The position numbers were made by a program, and so were the translations under genes. A DNA stretch of 24,077 nucleotides from JBBARC01 sp040400005 (GTDB taxonomy: Bacteria > Pseudomonadota > Alphaproteobacteria > Acetobacterales > Acetobacteraceae), in the NCBI GenBank assembly GCA_040400005.1, contig JBBARC010000052.1, positions 1 through 24,077 of the forward strand, in the 5' to 3' direction. Positions 6,123-13,575 of the stretch are shown here, piece by piece; within the stretch, counting starts at the first letter, position 1, and the number at the start of each line of letters is the position of its first letter. The notes beneath the pieces were generated by a model that searched no databases, had not been told where the DNA came from, and saw nothing but the letters and a program-made list of their open reading frames with translations.

Positions 6123-7319
6123 TGGCGGCGCTGCCGCCGCTAGTAATTCACCCTTTTGTCCACCGTGGTTGGCCAAGGTCTGGGCAAACTGGGTCAGGTG
6201 CGTATCACCCGGAAATAACGCTAGCCCTGCCTGCAAAACGTCCCAGGCATCGCCCACCCGGTGTTGGCGGGCACGTAATTGCGCACCAAATAGATACGGC
6301 AACGGCCGCACCAGCTTGCGCGATAAGGTGCGTGCCAGCATCTGGTCCGCCCGATCCCACTCGCCGCAGGCCAGATAAAGCCTGAACATAGTGTCGAATT
6401 CGTTCGATTGGGTGGTAAAACCGGCCTGTTCCGCGCGCCGCAACAAGGCCTGCGCCCACCCGGTGTGGCCGCTGCGTGTGCAATCGGCGGCTAACCGCGC
6501 CAAGTAGCGAAATTTCGTCTTTTTAGCACGGCGCAGCAGCCCAACGCCGCGCCCCGCATCATCGCCGGCCTGGGCGGCAAACAGCGCCTCTAGCATGCCC
6601 GCGTCATACAGCAAGGTGTTGGCAAAATGCCCCATGTGCTGCACCGGCAGGCCGGTAACGCCGGCCACTTGCAAAACCCGCCGGCCCTGCGCCGCCTCAC
6701 GCGCATCGGCCGGGTCGAAAATGCTCCAGCACAGCGTGCCCGCCGGCGGGCCGTATTGGTCAATCCGCACGCCGCGAAAATCCGCCGCCGCCAGGTTACG
6801 GGTGATGCTGTGCAGCCCATGGTTTTCCGGCACCAGCGCCGGGTCGGGCGAATAATACGGCGATATGGCTATCGCTTGATCAAGCCCCAGCAGCGCTGCG
6901 TGCTTAATCACCCCATGGCCGCCAATACTGTGCCCTATCCCCAGCCGTCGCGTCACCGGCACACCAGCCTGCGTGTGCCGGGCAATCACCTCTGCCGCCA
7001 CCGCCATAGCTTCGCGCGGAAACGAATGCTGCCGCCGCGCCGTTATCGCCACATAGCCAGAACCCGATTGCGCCGCCCACGCGCGCCAAGGGTTCGCCCG
7101 GTGCGCAACGTAGGGATTCCCCATCGCAATAATCAGCCGCCCCGACTGCCCAGGTTCAAACCATAGGTCAATCGCATCACATGAGTGTATCGATGCCAAA
7201 CTCGCTGCCCCCGCCTGCAGGCAAACGCCCGCCGAAAACACCCGCCGAAAACGCCCGCCGAAAACACCCGCCGAAAACACCCGCCGAAAACACCCGCCGG
7301 TGAAGCGTTCATTTTTCAC
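6018..7319 (-). CDS. alpha/beta-hydrolase-like protein with helical C-terminal part
   Basis: 433 residues. An alpha/beta-hydrolase-like first half has strand RLIIAMGNPY near residues 61-70, nucleophile elbow GHSIGGHG near 139-146, and CWSIFDPADAREA then LPVQHMGHFANTLL. GxSxG and the late His fit a catalytic Ser/His pair, and an Asp candidate lies in FDPAD. The second half (about 275-390) is a set of helical pairs resembling TPR repeats (GHTGWAQALLRRAEQAG). The first ~35 residues come from a 13-bp tandem array and are unlikely to be conserved. The start is GTG 7319, or TTG near 7199 after the array. The last ~35 residues are read antisense through the DUF2147 gene, so the natural stop may have been lost. 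Substrate unknown. Confidence 0.6.
   Translation of the reverse strand: MKNERFTGGCFRRVFSAGVFGGRFRRVFSAGVCLQAGAASLASIHSCDAIDLWFEPGQSGRLIIAMGNPYVAHRANPWRAWAAQSGSGYVAITARRQHSFPREAMAVAAEVIARHTQAGVPVTRRLGIGHSIGGHGVIKHAALLGLDQAIAISPYYSPDPALVPENHGLHSITRNLAAADFRGVRIDQYGPPAGTLCWSIFDPADAREAAQGRRVLQVAGVTGLPVQHMGHFANTLLYDAGMLEALFAAQAGDDAGRGVGLLRRAKKTKFRYLARLAADCTRSGHTGWAQALLRRAEQAGFTTQSNEFDTMFRLYLACGEWDRADQMLARTLSRKLVRPLPYLFGAQLRARQHRVGDAWDVLQAGLALFPGDTHLTQFAQTLANHGGQKGELLAAAAPPLAGGEAAILADAGFDAGPGFGAAEHGDADVAAQA
6119..6143. terminator. strong hairpin across the DUF2147 stop codon
   Basis: CTAGTGGCGGC (6119-6129) pairs with GCCGCCGCTAG (6133-6143) around loop GCT, with one G-T wobble. The left arm contains the TAG stop of the DUF2147 gene. 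There is no T-run. On the reverse strand the hydrolase frame reads through it. It may protect the transcript or help termination between converging genes. Confidence 0.45.
7221..7300 (-). repeat. 13-bp tandem array at the hydrolase gene 5' end
   Basis: Five units of GCCGAAAACACCC (plus-strand reading) begin at 7231, 7244, 7257, 7270 and 7283; the second has one change. Partial copies flank the array at 7221-7230 and 7296-7300. Three units make 39 bp, giving a 13-residue periodic peptide (FRRVFSAGVFG-type) in the reverse frame. Because 13 is not a multiple of 3, gain or loss of one unit shifts the frame between GTG 7319 and the domain. Confidence 0.85.
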
Positions 7320-7502
7320 GTTAGCGGATCAACCTGACCGCAAAATGACGGCATAAAACGTTCACGAAACTCGCCCGGAAATAGTAAACCAGCGTTAACT
7401 TAACGACGTGCATATATGCATGGCAGCCCGTCAATAAGCGTGCTTATCATTTCCCGTGAACTATTTATGTTGCGTTGCATCATGAAGTTTCGGATGCCCC
7501 CC
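7320..7502. promoter_or_regulatory. divergent intergenic region with small palindromes
   Basis: This region lies between the reverse-strand hydrolase gene and the small membrane-protein gene. It contains the 12-bp perfect palindrome TGCATATATGCA at 7409-7420 and GTTAACTTAAC just before it. These could bind a dimeric regulator. No -35/-10 pair is clear, and upstream in-frame ATGs at 7416, 7467 and 7482 leave the start of the next gene open. Confidence 0.3.
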
Positions 7503-7778
7503 ATGTCGATCCAGTCGAACGCCCCCACCGCCCGTCTCGCAACCGTGGCCCCGTCCAACCAAGCCCTTGTCGGCGCGGTGATGTACTACACCGTGTTGGC
7601 ACTCGCCCTGTTCGGTGGCGCCGAAGTGCCCGGTGCCGTGCTGGTGCTGGCCTATCTGCTGCCAGTCGCCGCCCACATTGGCCGCGTCGTCGGGCAGTCG
7701 GGTGGCCAGGCGGCCGGCAGCAAAGCCCCCGCCAGGCCCTCCGGTGTACCAAGCCCGGCGAACGCCCGCGCCGCCTGA
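7503..7778 (+). CDS. small hypothetical membrane protein
   Basis: 91 residues from ATG 7503 (MSIQSN...). Starts at 7416, 7467 or 7482 would add up to 29 residues, and no ribosome site decides between them. Two hydrophobic segments are predicted by eye, LVGAVMYYTVLALALFGGA and VLVLAYLLPVAAHIGRVV, then a Gly/Ala/Pro-rich tail. I recognise no family. Codon use is GC-rich and consistent with a real gene. A 16-bp perfect palindrome begins 1 base after its stop codon. Confidence 0.5.
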   Translation: MSIQSNAPTARLATVAPSNQALVGAVMYYTVLALALFGGAEVPGAVLVLAYLLPVAAHIGRVVGQSGGQAAGSKAPARPSGVPSPANARAA

Positions 7779-7779
7779 T

Positions 7780-7795
7780 CAGGGCGTACGCCCTG
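7780..7795. terminator. perfect 16-bp palindrome after the small membrane gene
   Basis: CAGGGCGTACGCCCTG reads the same on both strands, begins right after the stop at 7776-7778, and is followed by TTGTCT. It is a plausible but weak terminator. Confidence 0.35.
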
Positions 7796-7857
7796 TTGTC
7801 TCAAAACTGTGAATTTACGCCCGAATCCGAAGCGGCTACCTTGCCAGTGAGACTGGG

Positions 7858-7886
7858 GTAGCCCGCGGCGCAAATCGCGCCGTGCG
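7858..7886 (+). repeat. third REP-like palindrome with GTAG head
   Basis: GTAG at 7858-7861 abuts CCCGCGGCGC (7862-7871), loop AAATC, and GCGCCGTGCG (7877-7886). The stem is 10 bp with one wobble and one mismatch. Architecture (GTAG, 10-bp stem starting CCCGC, 5-nt loop) matches the REP at 386-414. Confidence 0.5.
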
Positions 7887-7898
7887 CCCCCCCGGTTA

Positions 7899-7973
7899 TT
7901 TTGCCAGCACCATGCTGGCGCGATTTTGCCAGCACCATCCTGGCGCGATTTTGCCAGCACCATCCTGGCGCGG
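7899..7973 (+). repeat. three 25-bp tandem hairpin repeats upstream of the GloVer gene
   Basis: Three units start TTTTGCCAGCACCAT at 7899, 7924 and 7949. Each contains an inverted repeat GCCAG...CTGGC around ACCAT; in unit 1 the stem is GCCAGC/GCTGGC. They end 7 bases before the start codon at 7981, so a transcript could carry three hairpins beside the ribosome site. Confidence 0.8.
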
Positions 7974-7980
7974 GGGCGTG

Positions 7981-9264
7981 ATGCAAAAAACGATTTTGGG
8001 CCTATGCTTGGTGACCAGTTGGGCCGGGCAAACAGCCATCGCGCAAACCACGCCGGTTGAAACTACCCTCTACAATTTTAAAGGCACCACCGATGGTGCC
8101 AATCCCCCCGGCACCCTGATCGCCGATAGCAAAGGCGTGCTCTATGGCACCGCCAGCAGCGGCGGTGCCAAAATCTGCGCCGGTGGCTGTGGCGCCGTGT
8201 TTAAACTTACCCCCACCAAAACCGCCTGGGTTGAAAAAACCCTACTGCTGTTCAAAGGCGGCGCCGATGGCGGCGTGCCGCAAGCAGGGCTGATCGCCGA
8301 TAGCGCCGGCAATCTCTACGGCACCACCTACCAAGGCGGCACCGCCAACAAAGGCGTGGTGTTCGAACTCTCGCCCCCCGCCACCGGCCAAACCCTGTGG
8401 ACCGAAACCGTACTCTACAGCTTCGCCACCACCACCACCGATGGCGCCAACCCCTACGCCGGCCTCACCGCCGGGCCAAAAGCCACCCTCTACGGCACCA
8501 CCTATAATGGCGGCCTCTATAGTAATGGCATCGCCTTTCGCCTAACCCCACCCGCCACCGGCAAAACCGCCTGGACCCTAACCAACCTGCACGATTTCAA
8601 AGCCGGCCGCGATGGCGCCCACCCCTTCGCCGGCGTTACCCTCGATGCCGCCGGCGTGGTTTATGGCACCACCTTCCACGGCGGCGCCGCCTGCCCAACC
8701 ATCAGCATCCTCGGCTGCGGCGTGGTCTATAGCCTCACCCCGCCAACCATCGCCAAATCACCGTGGACCGCCAAAATTCTCCACGCCTTCAAAGCCGGCG
8801 CAACCGATGCCTCACTGCCCTACGCCGGCCTCATCGCCGACAGCACCGGCAGCCTCTACGGCACCAGCTTCAACGGCGGCACCGCAAACCTCGGCACAAT
8901 CTACAAACTCGCGGCCCCCGCCCCCGGTAAAACCGCCTGGCCAGAATCTATCCTCTACGCCTTCACCGGCACCAAAACCGATGCCGCCCTGCCGCAAGCC
9001 GGCCTCATCGCCAATACCGCCGGCGCCCTCTACGGCACCAGCACCCAAGGCGGCACCACCAACACCGGCACCATCTTCAAACTCACCCCGCCAGCCACCG
9101 GCCAAACCACCTGGACCGCCAGCCTGCTCAACAGCTTCACCAAAACCCAAGGCACCGGAAACCCCCGCGCCGGCCTCCTCGCCGACACCGCCGGCACCCT
9201 CTACGGCACCACCTACACCGGCGGCACCGCCAACGTCGGCACCGTGTTCAAGCTAGTTCCGTGA
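7981..9264 (+). CDS. secreted GloVer-type tandem-repeat protein (seven repeats)
   Basis: 427 residues. The signal peptide is MQKTILGLCLVTSWAGQTAIA with cleavage after AIA. Seven repeats of about 57 residues follow, each with a LxxF opening, DGAxPxAGL, a LYGTTxxGG block and a FKLTPP close. This is the 'choice-of-anchor tandem repeat GloVer-containing' pattern. Seven similar beta-rich units suggest a beta-propeller, but that is inference. No catalytic motif, sorting signal or extra domain is seen. ATG 7981 follows GGGGGCGTG; a GTG one codon earlier is possible. The gene is followed by G/C-rich short repeats and hairpin element A. Probable periplasmic or extracellular structural or binding protein; substrate unknown. 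Confidence 0.8.
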   Translation: MQKTILGLCLVTSWAGQTAIAQTTPVETTLYNFKGTTDGANPPGTLIADSKGVLYGTASSGGAKICAGGCGAVFKLTPTKTAWVEKTLLLFKGGADGGVPQAGLIADSAGNLYGTTYQGGTANKGVVFELSPPATGQTLWTETVLYSFATTTTDGANPYAGLTAGPKATLYGTTYNGGLYSNGIAFRLTPPATGKTAWTLTNLHDFKAGRDGAHPFAGVTLDAAGVVYGTTFHGGAACPTISILGCGVVYSLTPPTIAKSPWTAKILHAFKAGATDASLPYAGLIADSTGSLYGTSFNGGTANLGTIYKLAAPAPGKTAWPESILYAFTGTKTDAALPQAGLIANTAGALYGTSTQGGTTNTGTIFKLTPPATGQTTWTASLLNSFTKTQGTGNPRAGLLADTAGTLYGTTYTGGTANVGTVFKLVP

Positions 9265-9267
9265 AGG

Positions 9268-9312
9268 CCCAAGGCCCAAGGCCCAAGGCCCAAGGCAAGG
9301 CAAGGCAAGGAA
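9268..9312. repeat. short tandem repeats GGCCCAA then GGCAA
   Basis: About four 7-bp GGCCCAA units run into three 5-bp GGCAA units, directly before hairpin element A. The complementary pattern (CTTGGC/CTTAGC units) follows the element at about 9648-9685, so the flanks could extend the hairpin. Confidence 0.7.
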
Positions 9313-9647
9313 AAGAATCATCTTTTTCTGAAGAAAAAGAAGCAAAAAGACTTTTGGTAACTGCCCAGGTAGGGTCGAAGCTACACAACCCATTGAAAAC
9401 ATTTATGGCGACTTCGGGTTTAGGTCTGGTTTCGATACGCAAACTGCCGAAAAAGGGACAGTTTGCGTCGGTAACGTAATGGACTGCGCGCCGAGAGTTG
9501 AGTCTTTTGAGGCAGTTAGCGTTCTCCCCCCTACCTGGGCAGTTACGACTTTTGTAAATATGGGTCCGGAGGTCTCGGTGGCATGGAAGCCCCAGGCCCA
9601 GCGTCATAAAAGTCTTTTGCTACTTTTCTTCAGAAAAGTAGATTCTT
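9313..9647 (+). repeat. hairpin element A (interrupted copy)
   Basis: The left arm 9321-9356 has TCTTTTTCTGAAGAAAAAG then CAAAAAGACTTTTG. The right arm 9608-9641 is its complement (AAAAGTCTTTTGC, then TTTTCTTCAGAAAA). The core 9555-9607 includes CGGTGGCATGGAAGCCCC. A 190-bp insertion with target duplication splits it. The same arms and core recur at 12207-12332, 17780-17903 and 23947-24077. It lies between converging genes (GloVer and the mutase). Confidence 0.8.
9357..9546. mobile_element. 190-bp IS66-like miniature inverted-repeat element
   Basis: Perfect 18-bp terminal inverted repeats: GTAACTGCCCAGGTAGGG at 9357-9374 and its complement at 9529-9546. An 8-bp target duplication GACTTTTG lies at 9349-9356 and 9547-9554. 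Ends beginning GTAA and 8-bp duplications are the known hallmarks of the IS66 family. No transposase fits in 190 bp, so it is non-autonomous. Inside, GCAAACTG and CAGTTTGC (about 9439-9466) form a smaller hairpin. Removing the element and one duplication joins GACTTTTG to TAAATATGGG, matching the uninterrupted copy D. Confidence 0.8.
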
Positions 9648-9693
9648 AGCCTTGGCCTTGGCCTTAGCCTTAGCCTTAGCCTTAAGCCGCACG

Positions 9694-11106
9694 TCAATGC
9701 CCAGCGTTGTCGCCGGAGAAGTCGGGGGCGGCTAGGCCGCTGGATTCTAGTTGCCCGACCAGGGCGGCTTTTAGGCGTTCCAACCCGGCATGGTCGCGGG
9801 CTTCGGCGCGGGCGACGAGAACGGCTTGGGTGTTGGATGCGCGCAGCAGCCACCAGCCATCGGGGGTGGATACGCGCACGCCGTCGATATCGGATACGGT
9901 GGCACCGGCTGCGCGCAGGCGGGCGGCGACTTCGTCGATGACGACGAATTTGCGCACATCGTCGCAGTCGAAGCGCAGTTCGGGGGTGTTGACCACGTGG
10001 GGCAGGGCGGCGATGACGGCGGAGAGCGGGGTTGCCAGGCGGCCGACGATATTGATTAACCGGATGGCGCCATAGAGGGCATCATCGAACCCGTACCATT
10101 TATCGGCGAAAAAGATATGGCCGGACATTTCACCGGCCAGCGGTGATCCCAGTTCGGCCATTTTGGCTTTAATCAGGGAATGCCCGGTGCGCCACATCAG
10201 CGGTTTGCCGCCATGTTTGGCGATATCATCGAACAGCACCTGGCTTGCTTTGACATCGGCGATGATGGTGGCGCCGGGGTGGGTGAGCAGCACATCGCGG
10301 GCGAGGATTGCCAGCAATTGGTCACCGGCGATCATGCCGCCTTTATCATCCACGGCACCGACGCGATCGGCATCGCCATCAAAGGCGATACCCAGATCGG
10401 CTTGGTTTGTGGCGACCGCGGCGATCAGTTGCACCAGATTTTTGGCCACTGTGGGGTCGGGGTGATGGGCGGGAAACAGGCCATCGATTGGCCCGTTCAG
10501 CACGATGTGCTCGCCTGGCAGGCGTTTCACCAACTTTTCTAGTACGTCACCGGCGGCACCATTGCCGTTATCCCACACCACTTTTAGGGGCCGGTTGGTG
10601 ATTTCGACATCTTGCATCAGGCGGTCGAGGTAGGCCGGCTCGACGTTCTGAAACACTTCGTGGCCCTGGGTGAGTGCTACCACTTGGCCGGCGCTTGCGC
10701 GGGCGCCGATGGTTTGAATGCCATCGCCAAAATAGGGCTTTTTGCCCAGCATCATTTTAAAACCGTTATAATCCGGCGGGTTATGGCTGCCTGTCACCAT
10801 AATGGCGCCACCGGTGCCCAGTGTGGTTGCGGCAAAATACAGCATGGGGGTTGGCCCGCAGCCGATGCGGATAACGTGCATGCCGCTGGCCATCAGCCCT
10901 GCCACCAGCGCCTTTTCCATGGCGGGCGACGATAGGCGGCCATCGTAACCGACGGCAACGGTCGTGCCACCGGATTCGGCAACGATGGACCCAAACACCC
11001 GGCCAATGGCATGGGCGTCGTCCTCGTGCAGGGTTTTGCCAACGATGCCGCGAATATCGTATTCGCGCAGGGTTGTGGGATCGAAATTATGGCTGAAATC
11101 GGTCAT
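9694..11106 (-). CDS. phosphomannomutase/phosphoglucomutase
   Basis: 470 residues, full length for the alpha-D-phosphohexomutase superfamily (AlgC/ManB type), which interconverts hexose 6- and 1-phosphates. The active-site loop TGSHNP is at residues 105-110 with phosphoserine S107. The metal loop is DGDADR at 243-248. The sugar-binding loop is GEMSGH in the second half, and the C-terminal phosphate loop is RASNTQ. YDIRGIVG near residues 16-23 is the usual start block. It lies 63 bp downstream of galU on the same strand, so the pair probably forms an operon making glucose-1-P or mannose-1-P and UDP-glucose for surface polysaccharide. Whether mannose or glucose is preferred cannot be told. Confidence 0.92.
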   Translation of the reverse strand: MTDFSHNFDPTTLREYDIRGIVGKTLHEDDAHAIGRVFGSIVAESGGTTVAVGYDGRLSSPAMEKALVAGLMASGMHVIRIGCGPTPMLYFAATTLGTGGAIMVTGSHNPPDYNGFKMMLGKKPYFGDGIQTIGARASAGQVVALTQGHEVFQNVEPAYLDRLMQDVEITNRPLKVVWDNGNGAAGDVLEKLVKRLPGEHIVLNGPIDGLFPAHHPDPTVAKNLVQLIAAVATNQADLGIAFDGDADRVGAVDDKGGMIAGDQLLAILARDVLLTHPGATIIADVKASQVLFDDIAKHGGKPLMWRTGHSLIKAKMAELGSPLAGEMSGHIFFADKWYGFDDALYGAIRLINIVGRLATPLSAVIAALPHVVNTPELRFDCDDVRKFVVIDEVAARLRAAGATVSDIDGVRVSTPDGWWLLRASNTQAVLVARAEARDHAGLERLKAALVGQLESSGLAAPDFSGDNAGH

Positions 11107-11169
11107 GGTAAAATGCTCGCCGACAGCGCGGCGCCTTTCTAAAGTTACCGGCGTGGCTGGAACGCCGTA

Positions 11170-12045
11170 CTATTTATCTTGATATTTGCCGAGGAAACCG
11201 CGCACGCCAGGGGCGATATCAGGCCTGCGCAAACCAAAGGCGATCTGCGCTTCCAAGTAGCCAATTTTATCGCCGCAATCAAAGCGCTGCCCTTCATAGC
11301 GCAGCCCGTGAAACGGCGTGTTGCCGATCATTTTTGCCATACCATCGGTGAGTTGCACTTCGTTGCCGGCGCCGCGTTCCATGCGCGCCAAATGCCCAAT
11401 CACTTCCGGCAGCAGCACATAGCGCCCGATGATGGAAAGATTAGAAGGCGCATCTTCCGGTTTTGGTTTTTCAACTAGGCCGCGCACTTCTACCAGGCGG
11501 CCATCATCGGCTCCGGTTGCCAAAATGCCGTAACGATTGGTGTGTTCGCGCGGCACTTCGGCCACCGCCACCACATTGCCACCGGTTTCATTGTAGGCGT
11601 CGGCCAGTTGTTTGGTGCAGGCGACATCGGCTAAAATCAGATCATCGGGCAGCAAAATCGCAAACGGGTCATCGCCGATGAAAGCGCGCGCGCACCAAAT
11701 GGCGTGGCCTAAGCCCAGCGGTTCCTGCTGGCGCACGGTCACCATGGCGCCGGGCGGCAGTTGGGCTTCACGCAGGCGCTTCACCTCATCGGCTTTGCCG
11801 CGCTGGTGCAGAATGGCTTCCAGCTCAAAGGCGATATCAAAATGCTCCACCAGCGCGGTTTTGCCGCGCCCGGTGACCAGGCAGAATTGTTCAATGCCGG
11901 CCGATCGTGCCTCGTCGATTGCGTATTGTATCAGCGGCCGATCGACCACGGTCAGCATTTCCTTGGCCATGGCCTTGGTTGCCGGCAGAAACCGCGTGCC
12001 CAGGCCCGCCACCGGCAGCACCGCTTTGCGTAATTTTTTTTGCAC
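11170..12045 (-). CDS. galU: UTP-glucose-1-phosphate uridylyltransferase
   Basis: 291 residues. Makes UDP-glucose from UTP and glucose-1-phosphate in the cytoplasm. The nucleotide-binding start is KAVLPVAGLGTRFLPATKAM, followed by KEML. RQQEPLGLGHAIWCA, LLPDDLI, the sugar-site VEKPKPEDAPSNLSIIGRY and GNEVQLTDGM are all present in family order. I place the start at GTG 12045 (MQKKLRKAVLPV), because AGGAG sits 9 bases upstream. The longer frame to a TTG at 12069 would begin before that ribosome site. The gene pairs with the downstream mutase that supplies its substrate. Confidence 0.93.
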   Translation of the reverse strand: MQKKLRKAVLPVAGLGTRFLPATKAMAKEMLTVVDRPLIQYAIDEARSAGIEQFCLVTGRGKTALVEHFDIAFELEAILHQRGKADEVKRLREAQLPPGAMVTVRQQEPLGLGHAIWCARAFIGDDPFAILLPDDLILADVACTKQLADAYNETGGNVVAVAEVPREHTNRYGILATGADDGRLVEVRGLVEKPKPEDAPSNLSIIGRYVLLPEVIGHLARMERGAGNEVQLTDGMAKMIGNTPFHGLRYEGQRFDCGDKIGYLEAQIAFGLRRPDIAPGVRGFLGKYQDK

Positions 12046-12206
12046 CGTTGGTCTCTCCTGTCCGCTCAATGCCGCCGGCCACGCCGCGGGTAAGGCCCTG
12101 GTTTGTGTGGCGTCGGCAAACTGCCCGCAAGGGCAAGGTTGATCAAGGTGGGGTGCGCCAGGTGGGGTGCGCCTGTCGCCGCGGGAAATCGGGCGACAGG
12201 TAAAAC
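12046..12206. other. intergenic start region of galU with direct repeat and hairpin
   Basis: The leader of galU on the reverse strand. It contains the direct repeat GGTGGGGTGCGCC at about 12148-12173 (two copies) and a 9-bp hairpin CCTGTCGCC (12172-12180) / GGCGACAGG (12192-12200). No clear -35/-10 was found. Confidence 0.4.
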
Positions 12207-12332
12207 TCTTCTTTTGACTTCCGAAAAAGAAGCAAAAAGACTTTTAGTACGCTGGTTCGGGGGGCGTGGTGGCAGTGTTGCCCCAGGCCTAGCGTCACAA
12301 AAATCTTTTTTGTTTTTTTTCTTCCGCGGATT
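12207..12332 (+). repeat. hairpin element B
   Basis: The left arm is TTCTTTTGACTTCCGAAAAAG and CAAAAAGACTTTT. The core 12246-12298 has GCTGGTTCGGGG then GCGTGGTGGCAGTGTTGCCCC. The right arm is AAAAATCTTTTTTG plus a T-rich stretch. Unlike the other copies it lies between divergent genes (galU and pstS). The left arm uses the CTTCCG variant also seen in the right arm of copy D. Confidence 0.8.
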
Positions 12333-12403
12333 CAGGAATCTAGTGCAACGAGGGTGGCGAACACTTCGTTGGTCGTGCGGGCTGGTCCGGTGGGGCGGGT
12401 TTA

Positions 12404-12421
12404 CTGTCATAAAAGCTTCAC
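12404..12421 (+). promoter_or_regulatory. Pho box upstream of pstS
   Basis: CTGTCAT AAAA GCTTCAC: the first half is a perfect PhoB half-site, the 4-bp A-rich spacer is right, and the second half matches only TCA in phase. It ends 107 bases before the pstS start. The following AT-rich stretch could hold the -10. It fits autoregulation of the pst-pho operon by the PhoB encoded at its end. Confidence 0.65.
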
Positions 12422-12528
12422 AAATTTGAAATATTTCTGCCGCCGTTCGGCAGTAGGGTCCGGCCACGTTCACTGTTTCGTCATTTTTGCCTTGGCGCGG
12501 CCCGGTCCCGGCCGCGTGGGAGTTCACC

Positions 12529-13539
12529 ATGAAATTTGCGCTCATCACCCTCGCCGCAATGTTTGCTGGCAGTGCCGCCGGCCAGGCCCAAACCGTGTCG
12601 ATCACCGGTGCCGGGTCATCGTTCGCCGCGCCCCTGTACGGCAAATGGGCCGAAGATGGGGCCGCCGCCACCGGGGTGAAGCTGAATTATCAAAGTGTTG
12701 GCTCGGGCGCTGGGCAAAAACTGGTGATTGCGCGCACGGTGGATTTCGGCGCTTCCGATGCACCGCTCACCCCTGCCAAGCTCCATGCCGCCAAGTTGTT
12801 GCAATTTCCCACCGCCATGGGCGCCGAAAGCATTGCAATTAACCTGCCCGGCATTGGCACTAACCAGCTGCGCCTATCGGGCCCGGTGCTGGCAGCGATT
12901 TACAGCGGCAAGATCACCAAATGGAACGCGCCGGAAATCGCGGCCATCAACCCAGGGGTTACCCTGCCTGACCTCGCCGTGGCCCCGGTTTACCGCGCCG
13001 ATGGATCGGGCACCACGTTTGTGTTCACCACCTATTTATCCAAAATCAGCCCCGAGTTTGCCAGCAGCGTGGGTGCCGCCACAGCCGTGCAATGGCCCGC
13101 CGGCACCGGTGCTAAGGGCAATGCCGGCGTTGCCGCCGCGGTGAACAACACAATCGGCGGCATTGGCTATGTTGAAGCGGCTTACGCGGTGCTGAACCAC
13201 CTCACCACCACCCAGTTGCAAAACCACGATGGCCAGTTTGTTACCCCCACCCACGATGCGTTCGTATCCGCCGCCGCCCACGCCGATTGGCTTGGCGCCA
13301 AAAACTTCGCAGTCGACCTCACCGACCAGCCAGGTGCTACCAGCTGGCCGATCGTATCGGCAACGTTCGTGCTGCTGCCAACCAATGCAACCGATCCCAA
13401 GCAGACGGCTGCCGTGAAAAAACTATTCGCCTGGGCCTTCACCAGTGGTGATGCGTCGGCGACATCGTTGCAGTATGTAACGCTGCCGGAGGCGGTCAAA
13501 ACGGCAGTGCGCACATCGTGGCAGGGTGTTGGCGGTTAA
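12529..13539 (+). CDS. pstS: phosphate ABC transporter substrate-binding protein
   Basis: 336 residues. The signal peptide is MKFALITLAAMFAGSAAGQA. Phosphate-binding loops are visible: ITGAGSSFAAPLYGKW (residues 25-40), FGASDAPL near 75-82, and the RADGSGTTFVFTTYL loop near 157-171. KITKWNAPEIAAINPG is the usual PstS signature. The protein binds inorganic phosphate in the periplasm and delivers it to PstCA. ATG 12529 is supported by GGGAG 6 bases upstream; an upstream ATG at 12487 is discarded. First gene of pstS-C-A-B-phoU-phoB; 36 bp to pstC. Confidence 0.94.
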   Translation: MKFALITLAAMFAGSAAGQAQTVSITGAGSSFAAPLYGKWAEDGAAATGVKLNYQSVGSGAGQKLVIARTVDFGASDAPLTPAKLHAAKLLQFPTAMGAESIAINLPGIGTNQLRLSGPVLAAIYSGKITKWNAPEIAAINPGVTLPDLAVAPVYRADGSGTTFVFTTYLSKISPEFASSVGAATAVQWPAGTGAKGNAGVAAAVNNTIGGIGYVEAAYAVLNHLTTTQLQNHDGQFVTPTHDAFVSAAAHADWLGAKNFAVDLTDQPGATSWPIVSATFVLLPTNATDPKQTAAVKKLFAWAFTSGDASATSLQYVTLPEAVKTAVRTSWQGVGG

Positions 13540-13575
13540 ACGCCTAATTACACACCTAACACGACTGGGCGCCAC

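Noticed and set aside
7221..7300. CRISPR array
   Set aside because: Units are head-to-tail 13-mers with no spacers; the other tandem arrays at 7899, 20357 and 23364 likewise lack spacers, and no cas gene is present.
8612..9256. Pro/Ala/Ser-rich 214-residue forward frame inside the GloVer gene
   Set aside because: Out-of-frame shadow caused by repeated GC-rich units; the main frame has a signal peptide and conserved repeats.
9248..9607. 119-residue reverse-strand frame across the IS66-like miniature element
   Set aside because: It spans insert borders and target duplications, so it is a chance frame and not a transposase.
12046..12069. Upstream TTG start for galU
   Set aside because: The Shine-Dalgarno AGGAG lies inside this extension and is correctly spaced for GTG 12045.
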